A DNA stretch of 64,000 nucleotides, taken from NCBI RefSeq assembly GCF_900187365.1, contig NZ_FYDG01000003.1, positions 186,001 through 250,000 of the forward strand, in the 5' to 3' direction. Positions 33,725-41,291 of the stretch are shown here, one piece after another. Source of the stretch: Rhodoblastus acidophilus (lineage in GTDB: Bacteria; Pseudomonadota; Alphaproteobacteria; Rhizobiales; Beijerinckiaceae). The notes under the pieces were generated by a model. The model worked only from the letters and a program-made list of their open reading frames with translations. It was not told where the DNA came from and did no database searches. The translations under genes and the position numbers were made by a program. Each line of letters opens with the position of its first letter. Position 1 is the stretch's first letter.

Positions 33725-36337
33725 GTGGCCAACGTCCGCGGGCAAGGCCTGCAAATCTCGGATTTCAACCCTCAGGCGCCGCAGGCTTCCGGCCTGCCTG
33801 ATATTCCGCGCGGCGGCGCGCCCTCCGCCGACGCGCTGTCCGGCGTCGCCAATACTTTGGCCGCCCAGGTCGGCAAGCTGGGCGACACCCTGGCGGAGGC
33901 CGAAGGGACCAAGGCGGGCAAGATCGCCGGCGCCGATCCGAACTGGCAGCCGTCCGACGACATGACCGTGCGCGGCCGCGCCTTCGACAAGGCGGCCAGC
34001 GAAGTCTATCTGTCCAAGCTGGCTTCGAATTTTCAGGGCGACGCCCTCAACCTCTACCAGCAGAACCAGAACGATCCGGCGGCGTTCAAGACGGCTTATG
34101 AAGGCCTGGTCAACACCTACAGGCAACAGCATGTGTTTCCGGAGGCTGCCGGCTGGTTTGACGCCAAGGCAGGCGATATCGCCAACAGCTTGCGGACGCG
34201 GGTGCTGAACAATTGGGAGAGTGACCAGAAGGACAAGGCGAACGCATCGCTTGTGACCGATCTGGGCGCCGCCGATGTCTCGCGGGCGCGGCTGCTGGCG
34301 ATTGATCCGCATGATAGCGCCGCCGAGCGCGAATCGTTTCGCATCCGCGATGAGAATGTCGCGCGCATCAAGGCTTCGGCTGACGCCGGCAACATCACCC
34401 AAACTGCCGCCGCCAAACTGATCATGGCGGAACAGAACAAGGCGCAAAACGACGTCATCACCGCGCGGGCTGCGACGCTCGGGTCCGCCGATGAAATCGA
34501 CGCCTATCGGGCGAAGCTGCGGCAGGATTTCGCCGCCGGCAAGCTGCCTGGCCTGCAAGATTTCGACACGGTCGATTCCTCCTTGGCGACGATGTCGAAA
34601 TCCAAGAAGACGCAGGCCGATCAGGCGTTGCGCGATCTCGACGGGAAGGTATCCGATTTCCTCGATCGCTTTGGAAAGGGGCTGACGCCCTCGTCGGCGG
34701 AGTGGCTGACGCTCGAGCAGCAGGGGCAGAAGCTCGGCCCGGCCGGCGCTGCCGCGATCGACGCGGCGCGCTCGAAGCTCATGCTGCGGCAGAAGATCGC
34801 CTCGCTGTCGGTGAATGATGCGGATAGCCTGGTGTCGAGCCTCGAGCAATCCGCCAAGGGCGGCGGCTCGTCGGGCCGCGTTCTTGCCCCGAACGAACAG
34901 AAAGCCATTGCCTCCACGGCTGATCGGCTGGGGATTTCGCCGAGCGATCTTCGCGCCGTTATCTCCTATGAGACGGGCGGAAGTTTCAGCACGGGAAAGT
35001 GGGGCGGAAAAGATGGCAAGTATCTTGGGCTGATCCAGTTCGGGCCGGAAGAACAAAGGCAATATGGCGTTCAGCCGGGCCAATCGTTCGAAGCGCAAAT
35101 GTCCGCCGTGGAACGGTATTTGACGGATAGAGGCGTTCGTTCTGGTGATGATCTCAAGACGCTATACAAGATTGTCAACGGCGGACACCGGAATGTCAGC
35201 GACAATGCGAGCGATGGCAACGGGACAATCGTCGAGCATGTCGCCAAGATCGCCAGCGAACACGGCGGCGGCATGGGCAAGACGTCCGCGGATATTCTCT
35301 CGGATGCGCGCGCGGCTGTCGCCGCCAAGCGCTCGTTGATCGGCCAAGACCCGGCGCTTGCGGCGGAACGCGAGGGGATTATTCCGCAGGCCTCCACGGT
35401 CGATTTCTCCGCCGCGCCTGACGCCCTGGGCGCCCAGATGCGCGCTAGGGTGACGCAAGCTGAGGCGATCGGAACGGCCTATCAGCGGCCGCCGCAGTAT
35501 ATCCGGCCAGACGAAAAGCCGGCGATGCAGGCCGTTCTTCGCCAGGGCGGAGACAAGGCGCTCGATCTGATTGACGGCGTCACCCGTGGCGCTGGCCCCC
35601 GCGCGCCGCAGGTGCTGGCGGAGATCGGCGGCGACGCGCCAGAGTTGGCGCACGCGGGCGTTGTTTCCCTTTCGACGGGAGATAGATCATTCGCCCGGCA
35701 GGTGGCCGAAGCAATTCGCGCTCGCTCCGTACAGGGCGCAAGCGTCTCCTCGCCGAAGCAAGGCGACTTGGACGAAACTCTAAAATCCGTCGTTGGCATG
35801 TCCCTGAATGGTGTCGAGCCAATTGAAAAGCAGCGCACGCTCGCCGCCGCCAAGGCCTGGGCAGAGCAGGAGTTCTCCAGGCGCAACATCGCCGTTGATG
35901 ATCCAAAGCAAAGCACGGCGATTCTGCAGGAAGCGGTCCAGCGCGCGCGCGGCCAAACAGTTGACGGCTCCGGTGTGAAGTTCGGCGGCATTGGTTCCGT
36001 TATGACGCCCGGATATTGGGGGAGAAAACAATATCCGGTTCAGGTTCCGGCGGATGTGCGCGCGGACCGGTTTGGCGATGTGCTGGACGCCATCAACGAT
36101 AGCGATCTCAAGACGCTAGCGAATCCTCCTGTTGCTCCTGACGGTTCTGCTCTGTCAGCCGCTGACCTTCGCAGAGCGACGCCAATCGCCAAGCAAGGCG
36201 GCTACATGTTTGGGTTGATCGACCAAACGACCGGCATCATTCACCCCGTGCATGGCAAGGACGGTTCAGCTTTCATCCTGCCGTTCAAGGACTTGGAGCC
36301 TGAGCTTCGCAGGCGCGCCCCTTCTGCCTTCCGGTGA
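33725..36337 (+). CDS. internal virion protein with lysozyme-like domain
   Basis: An 870-residue ejection protein. A lysozyme/transglycosylase-like domain spans about residues 395-490: LGISPSDLRAVISYETGGSFSTGKWG, with a probable catalytic Glu in YETGG at about 416, then YLGLIQFGPEEQRQYGV. The rest is helical. Such proteins locally open peptidoglycan during DNA entry, like T7 gp16. It begins at GTG 33725; a GTG start is the only plausible one. Confidence 0.8.
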   Translation: MANVRGQGLQISDFNPQAPQASGLPDIPRGGAPSADALSGVANTLAAQVGKLGDTLAEAEGTKAGKIAGADPNWQPSDDMTVRGRAFDKAASEVYLSKLASNFQGDALNLYQQNQNDPAAFKTAYEGLVNTYRQQHVFPEAAGWFDAKAGDIANSLRTRVLNNWESDQKDKANASLVTDLGAADVSRARLLAIDPHDSAAERESFRIRDENVARIKASADAGNITQTAAAKLIMAEQNKAQNDVITARAATLGSADEIDAYRAKLRQDFAAGKLPGLQDFDTVDSSLATMSKSKKTQADQALRDLDGKVSDFLDRFGKGLTPSSAEWLTLEQQGQKLGPAGAAAIDAARSKLMLRQKIASLSVNDADSLVSSLEQSAKGGGSSGRVLAPNEQKAIASTADRLGISPSDLRAVISYETGGSFSTGKWGGKDGKYLGLIQFGPEEQRQYGVQPGQSFEAQMSAVERYLTDRGVRSGDDLKTLYKIVNGGHRNVSDNASDGNGTIVEHVAKIASEHGGGMGKTSADILSDARAAVAAKRSLIGQDPALAAEREGIIPQASTVDFSAAPDALGAQMRARVTQAEAIGTAYQRPPQYIRPDEKPAMQAVLRQGGDKALDLIDGVTRGAGPRAPQVLAEIGGDAPELAHAGVVSLSTGDRSFARQVAEAIRARSVQGASVSSPKQGDLDETLKSVVGMSLNGVEPIEKQRTLAAAKAWAEQEFSRRNIAVDDPKQSTAILQEAVQRARGQTVDGSGVKFGGIGSVMTPGYWGRKQYPVQVPADVRADRFGDVLDAINDSDLKTLANPPVAPDGSALSAADLRRATPIAKQGGYMFGLIDQTTGIIHPVHGKDGSAFILPFKDLEPELRRRAPSAFR

Positions 36338-36340
36338 TCC

Positions 36341-39286
36341 ATGGAAATTTTGGCTCCAGACTCGCTCTCAAGCATTTCGTCAACTCCGTACGATCCGCGC
36401 GAAAACAGAAGCTTCCTCGAAAAGGCGGCGACGTGGGTCGCTGGAACTCACGACATTGGCGCCGCCTATGACGCCGCGCGGAGCCAGGCCGAACTGGTCG
36501 CCGGCGCGCACAATCTGCGCGATGTGCGGTCAAACATCTATGACGACATCATCGGGCAGGTGCGGGAAGCGTCTGGCGTCAATCTCGAAAGCCCGCTCGA
36601 TAACGGGTGGCCCCAGCAACAGCAGATTGCGCAGCTCCGGCGCGATCGCGAGGCCGCCGGCTTCGATAGCGCGACGTCCGCCGATGATGCGGCGGCGGGC
36701 TTCTTCGCGCAACGCGAAGCCGATTTCATGCAACAGCTTCGCGACCTAAAGCAACAGCAGCCGGACAAGATGGTGGGGATCGACGTTGACACGCCGATCT
36801 CCGAGCGGATCGCCCAACGGTTCGGGGCGGCGAATGAAGGCTTGGCGAAGGCGTCGGCGGATCCGCAGCTTGGGGGCCTGCCTCAGTTCGCCGCCGAAAC
36901 GCTGGGTTCTATGGTTGGATCGCGCGGCGATCCAAACTTTTGGTATTCGTGGGCGCTGCCGGGCGGCGGCGCCGGGAAGGCCGCGTGGTCGCGCATTGGC
37001 TCGGCAGCGCTGACCCAAGGCCTCGGCATGGCCGCAATGACGGCGCTGCAGCAACCGGCGACGCAGGCGCTGCGGGCGCAAGCCGGCCTCGAAAACAACG
37101 CGCTGGAAGAGATCGCGGCGGCGGGCCTTGGCGGCGCGCTGATTGGCGGCGGCGCGCACGCCGTTTTGTCCGAGACCGTTCCTGCGTTGCGCCGCGTTCT
37201 GGCGGGGGACGCCAGGCCGGCCGACTTTGAGGCGGCGGCGGCCGCCGGCGTCCATGTGGATGAGCCGACGCAGCAAGCTATCGCCCAAGAGGCCAATGCC
37301 GTGAGGGCAAGCGCTGAGACGCTGAAGGCGCCCGAAACCGTTCCTGAGGGAACGGCCCGAACTGCTTTTGCCGAGGGACTAACCCATGCTGAAGATCCGA
37401 ATGCGCCTCCTCCGCTCGTCGACCGGCCGGTTCCGCCGGGAACCACGGACGATCTGGCGCGCAAAGTGGTCGGCGAAGCGCAAAGCCCGGGCGAAGCGAT
37501 CGACGCGCTGAAGGCGCATGATCTGGCCTATGAGCCAGCCGAGTTTGACGCAAAGATTGCGGAGCGGGCGCGCGCGGCCGCGCCGGAGGTGTTCCGCCAG
37601 GCCGACGAACTGGACAACACGATTGCCTCCCTGCGTCAGCAAATCTCTGACGCGGTGAGCGCGCCGCCGGCGGCCGAAGTCACCTCCGGGCGTGCGGCCG
37701 TGTTGCAGGCGCAATTGGACGATGTCCAGCAGCAGCTTGGGGCCATCACAGGCAAGCGGCGCAGTTCGCCGCGCGCCAAGGCGCTGCGCGATCAGGCGGC
37801 GCAGCTCGCCGATGAAATCGAACGCGCGCGGGCCTCTGCCGAACAGGACGCGTCGGCGGCCGCCGCACGCGAGAGCGCGCGTATTCAGACGATGCGGCTG
37901 TATCTCAACGAGAAAATCAATGACCGCGCCCGGCTCGGGCCAGAGATTTCCTCCGCCCGGGCGGCCGCCGAGGCGGAGGCCGAAGCAATCGGCGTGAGGC
38001 GTGGCGCGATTGCGAGCGCGCTCTCGTCGCAGGATCCGGAGATTCGCGATCTTGGGCGGCTGGCCTCGCTGGGTGACGAGGCTTTGAAGCTCGTCAGGGG
38101 CGGCGACGTCGATCCTCTGCATGGCGTGATTGTCGCCGGATCGTCGCATGATCCGGCGTTGCAGGCCGAACTGCTGAGCGTGATCAAGACGGCCAAGCCT
38201 CAGACGGTCGAAGAGGCGCGGCAGGTGGTGACGGAACATCTGGCGGTGAAATCTGCCCGGGAGGCGGCTGCTGTGCGGATGGGTGGCGGCGATCAGGAGG
38301 CTGTCCCGGCCTCAGTTTCGTCGGCGGAAATTATCGCGGCCACCAAGGCCAAGCTTCGCCGGTGGAAGGAGGCCGCTCCGCAAAGGACTGTGGAGGCGGT
38401 CAGCGCGGCGGCGCCGGCCAATCAAGCCAGGTTGGCGGAAGCGGCTGCGCGGATAGCCGAAGAAGTCGGCGTGAAGTTCATCAACCCCGGCGTAAAAAAA
38501 CCGGAGCTGGTTCGGGAAAAATTCGTTCGCAAGGAATACGAACACGCGGGTGAGATCACTGATGCTGTGCGCGGGGGCTTCGAAGTCGCGACGCCAGTTC
38601 AAGCTGACAGCATCGTGACAGCTCTCGGCAAAGTCTTTGATGTTCTGGATGAGGGCTGGAAGGTAACTGACGAGGGATATTTCGACAGGAAAGTTTTGGT
38701 GCGCTTTAGCGATGGACAAATCGGCGAAGTCCAGATGCTCGAACCCAATGTGCTGGCCGCAAAGAAGAATGGTGGCCACTCGCTTTACGAAGAATATCGT
38801 AAGCTTCCGTTTGATGATCCGCGCGGCGAAAATCTACTTACGGCGCAACGCGCTCTTTACAGTGCGGCCCTATCCAAGGCCGATCCTGCTTTTGCAAATG
38901 CGTTGTCAGGAAGCGGCGGCAGCTCCTTGAACACAAGGTGGAACAGTTCTTTGGACATGAGCGGGGCGGAATGGGCGACATCCGCATCGGAAACCCGCTT
39001 CCACGATCCGCGAACGACGGCCCAAGCTTCGACCCATCCCGGCGCCGAAGCCAGCAGCGCGGGGCGCCCATCCCAGTCGCAGTACGAAAGTCTCATCGAA
39101 AAAGCTCCTCAGGAATCAGGCTCACAGCATACGTCTGATGTCAACAGGGAAGGATCGGAAATGATCAATCAGGTTCCCGTCACGCGGCCAGATGGAACGG
39201 TCGCCTTCCTGAGCCGCGCCGATCTCCAGTTCGCCGCCGCGCGCGAGCGGTTCATGGCGGACGTGGTGCAGGCTTGCAAATCATGA
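36341..39286 (+). CDS. large ejection protein with C-terminal RelA/SpoT-like domain
   Basis: A 981-residue protein following the lysozyme-domain protein. Residues 1-700 are helical and Ala-rich, with a coiled coil around 425-560. Residues about 705-835 form a separate domain: FINPGVKKPELV, then KFVRKEYEH, ITDAVRGGFEV, DEGYFDRKVLVRFSDGQIGEVQM and a GGHSLYEEYRKL end. The order of the conserved positions (K/R-rich start, DxxRG, GYxD, EVQ) resembles RelA/SpoT nucleotidyltransferases and related toxins. A polar tail follows. The ejection role is inferred from position; the domain call is by pattern only. Confidence 0.65.
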   Translation: MEILAPDSLSSISSTPYDPRENRSFLEKAATWVAGTHDIGAAYDAARSQAELVAGAHNLRDVRSNIYDDIIGQVREASGVNLESPLDNGWPQQQQIAQLRRDREAAGFDSATSADDAAAGFFAQREADFMQQLRDLKQQQPDKMVGIDVDTPISERIAQRFGAANEGLAKASADPQLGGLPQFAAETLGSMVGSRGDPNFWYSWALPGGGAGKAAWSRIGSAALTQGLGMAAMTALQQPATQALRAQAGLENNALEEIAAAGLGGALIGGGAHAVLSETVPALRRVLAGDARPADFEAAAAAGVHVDEPTQQAIAQEANAVRASAETLKAPETVPEGTARTAFAEGLTHAEDPNAPPPLVDRPVPPGTTDDLARKVVGEAQSPGEAIDALKAHDLAYEPAEFDAKIAERARAAAPEVFRQADELDNTIASLRQQISDAVSAPPAAEVTSGRAAVLQAQLDDVQQQLGAITGKRRSSPRAKALRDQAAQLADEIERARASAEQDASAAAARESARIQTMRLYLNEKINDRARLGPEISSARAAAEAEAEAIGVRRGAIASALSSQDPEIRDLGRLASLGDEALKLVRGGDVDPLHGVIVAGSSHDPALQAELLSVIKTAKPQTVEEARQVVTEHLAVKSAREAAAVRMGGGDQEAVPASVSSAEIIAATKAKLRRWKEAAPQRTVEAVSAAAPANQARLAEAAARIAEEVGVKFINPGVKKPELVREKFVRKEYEHAGEITDAVRGGFEVATPVQADSIVTALGKVFDVLDEGWKVTDEGYFDRKVLVRFSDGQIGEVQMLEPNVLAAKKNGGHSLYEEYRKLPFDDPRGENLLTAQRALYSAALSKADPAFANALSGSGGSSLNTRWNSSLDMSGAEWATSASETRFHDPRTTAQASTHPGAEASSAGRPSQSQYESLIEKAPQESGSQHTSDVNREGSEMINQVPVTRPDGTVAFLSRADLQFAAARERFMADVVQACKS

Positions 39287-39394
39287 CCGGCCGTCGGGGA
39301 AGTCTGCACCGTCCCCGACAAATGGGGAGACGGTCATCTCTTCTCCCCTGCCGGCAAATGAAACATAGGCCGAAGGCCGGCGCTGCTCAATGGC

Positions 39395-40324
39395 TCACGC
39401 GGCCTTGAAGGCCTCCTCGAGCCAGCGCTCGGGAATGCGCGTGCCGCGATGGGTTTCGCCTTCGACCTTGTAATTGCCGGTGCCCTTGGCGCCGGCCAAT
39501 TTCTTGAGGGCGAAGCGCCATGTTTCCGCCCAGGGCGTGCCGTCGAAGATTTTGCGGAGGCTCGGGCCGTAGCTGGAAATCCAGAAGAAGGCCTCGCCGT
39601 CTTCGCCTTCCTCGATCCTGATCCCGTGGCACATGAGGTCGTAGCGGGCGGTGTCGTCGCCGTCGAGCGCGCGGGTAATGATCCGGGCGAAGGTTTGCTC
39701 CTCGGCTTCCTTGCCGGGTTCTTCCACTACCAGCTTGTGAGACAGGATGTGCCGCAGGCAGATGACGGCGTCCGGATCGGTCGTCTCGGCGGCGATCTCA
39801 ACAACTGGCATAGCTGGCATGCCAAGCTGCGCCCAAAGGGTGCGCGCGATGGCAGGTCCGAACAGCGCGCGCGCCTCGCGCAGCATCGCCAGCTTGACGT
39901 TGAGCACGGTGATCGGTTCGTTGTCGATCGGTTCCGGCTCGTCCTCCTCGTGTTCGGCGGAGGCCGGAAGCACATAGGAGCCGGTGCGGCGCAGGGAAGG
40001 CAGGACTTCATGCGCCAGCCAGCGCTTGAAGCGTTCGGCTTCCGGCTTACGGGAAGTGAAGATCAGGCGGTAAACGCCGGCTTCGGAGACGATGATAAGC
40101 TCCTGAGCGCCCCGAGGGGTGGGTACACTACACCCACCCCTTTCGTCGTCATCCAAGCGGGCGAGCGCTTGATGGTGGTCGGAGATCTTAAGGACGGCGC
40201 AAACGTCCTTGCCAACGAACCAAGGCTCGTCATCTTTCTTGACCGTCCGCACCAAGCTATCTTCAAACGCGAACGGGATAACGTTTCCGGGCAATGTGCT
40301 ATAGGTCTCGGCAGCCGATGACAT
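39395..40324 (-). CDS. Bro-N antirepressor-like protein
   Basis: A 309-residue protein. The N-terminal Bro-N domain is clear: DDEPWFVGKDVCAVLKISDHHQALARLDDDERG...QELIIVSEAGVYRLIFTSRKPEAERFKRWLAHEVLPSLRRTG. Bro-N proteins in temperate phages act as antirepressors or DNA-binding regulators. The C-terminal 180 residues have no recognised domain. It is on the opposite strand to the late genes and is separated from a divergent RHH gene by 81 bp holding part of a strong operator. This is an insertion within the structural module. Confidence 0.85.
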   Translation of the reverse strand: MSSAAETYSTLPGNVIPFAFEDSLVRTVKKDDEPWFVGKDVCAVLKISDHHQALARLDDDERGGCSVPTPRGAQELIIVSEAGVYRLIFTSRKPEAERFKRWLAHEVLPSLRRTGSYVLPASAEHEEDEPEPIDNEPITVLNVKLAMLREARALFGPAIARTLWAQLGMPAMPVVEIAAETTDPDAVICLRHILSHKLVVEEPGKEAEEQTFARIITRALDGDDTARYDLMCHGIRIEEGEDGEAFFWISSYGPSLRKIFDGTPWAETWRFALKKLAGAKGTGNYKVEGETHRGTRIPERWLEEAFKAA

Positions 40325-40385
40325 GGGTCACTCCGTGTCGTGGGTTAGAGCCGGGTGCGAGATGCCACTCTTGCCCCGGCTTGTC

Positions 40386-40435
40386 TTTTCTCGTACCATA
40401 AAAGCATGAATGCGGCAATAACTGGTACGAGAAAA
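40386..40435. promoter_or_regulatory. 13-bp inverted repeat spanning the RHH gene start
   Basis: TTTTCTCGTACCA (40386-40398) and TGGTACGAGAAAA (40423-40435) are perfect complements separated by 24 bp. The RHH start codon lies between them at 40406. Arm centres are 37 bp apart. A likely autoregulatory operator that could also control the divergent Bro-N gene. Confidence 0.7.
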
Positions 40436-40609
40436 AGAGGGCGCCCGCCAACGGGGGCGGTGTCGATCCATTTGAGGGTCGAGCCTGATATGTTGCGCGC
40501 TTTGGATGCCTACATCGCGGCGGAAGAGCCACGTCAAAAATTGACTCGCCCTGAGGCGATTCGCCTGCTTTTATCGGGCGCGCTAGCCGCTGCTGAGCGG
40601 CTTAAATAA
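40406..40609 (+). CDS. ribbon-helix-helix regulator
   Basis: A 67-residue protein with a basic N-terminus (TRKRGRPPTG) and an Arc/CopG-type ribbon-helix-helix (VSIHLRVEPDMLRALDAYIAAEEPRQKLTRPEAIRLLLSGAL). ATG 40406 is preferred; a longer frame from 40355 runs through the left operator arm. It probably binds the inverted repeat that straddles its start and controls itself and the divergent Bro-N gene. Confidence 0.8.
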   Translation: MNAAITGTRKRGRPPTGAVSIHLRVEPDMLRALDAYIAAEEPRQKLTRPEAIRLLLSGALAAAERLK

Positions 40610-40625
40610 TCATTTGAGATTCTTT

Positions 40626-41243
40626 ATGGGGTTCGTGAATTTCATCCGAAATTTGTTCCGTCGTAAAAAGCGCGGAACTGCAATCAAGTATGCGTACGCT
40701 ATTGATGCCATCATAGGCATGTCCGATGAAAGGTTCGCCCTTTTTGTTAAGGATATGTTCGAAAGAGAGGAGCCCGGCGTGCGGGCTACTGCGGCTTTGG
40801 CTTACATGCGGCTGCGTATGATAATCCCGGAAGCGATTAGGGACGCAAGGGCGGCTGGAAGCGAGAGCACGCATGAAGAGTTTATGAGTTTGTTTATAGA
40901 TAGATTTTCGAAAGATGAAAATAGCTTAAGAGCATCTGCGCTTTTTTTTCTCGGGTATTTGCAGTTTAGGCTAACTGAAATGGCAAATACTAATATAGTA
41001 CTAAGAAGCACCTGTGCTGATTTGTGGTTTAAGATGGCAAGCGCGGGGATATATCTTAGTAAGATTCTTGAGGCAAGTTCTAGCTTCGGAATGTTTGAAG
41101 GCGTTCCGTACGAAATAAAAACGGAAAGCGATGGTGTTGGATTTATAACAAATATTCTCGTTCCTGATTGCTATAGAGACGATGAGCGGTTCCGCTTGTT
41201 GGCTGAGGCGCATGGTTTCAAAATATGGCCGAAGCTCACTTAA
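40626..41243 (+). CDS. AT-rich accessory gene of the prophage
   Basis: A 205-residue protein of unknown family (FVNFIRNLFRRKKRG...AIIGMSDERFALFVKDMFEREEPGVRATAALAYMRLRMIIPEAI...). Its A+T content and codon use differ sharply from the adjacent phage genes, a typical mark of a recently gained moron. It is helical with no signal peptide. ATG 40626 is chosen over TTG 40614. No function can be assigned; defence or lysogenic conversion is only a guess. Confidence 0.65.
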   Translation: MGFVNFIRNLFRRKKRGTAIKYAYAIDAIIGMSDERFALFVKDMFEREEPGVRATAALAYMRLRMIIPEAIRDARAAGSESTHEEFMSLFIDRFSKDENSLRASALFFLGYLQFRLTEMANTNIVLRSTCADLWFKMASAGIYLSKILEASSSFGMFEGVPYEIKTESDGVGFITNILVPDCYRDDERFRLLAEAHGFKIWPKLT

Positions 41244-41258
41244 CTTACAGTCGTCCCC

Positions 41259-41291
41259 GCCATGATGTCCTCACCGGAGGTCCATCATGGC
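41259..41291 (+). promoter_or_regulatory. RNA hairpin burying the ribosome site and start of the next gene
   Basis: GCCATGATG (41259-41267) pairs with CATCATGGC (41283-41291), and inside it CCTC pairs with GAGG around ACCG. The Shine-Dalgarno GGAGG and the ATG at 41287 are both in the helix. Confidence 0.65.
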
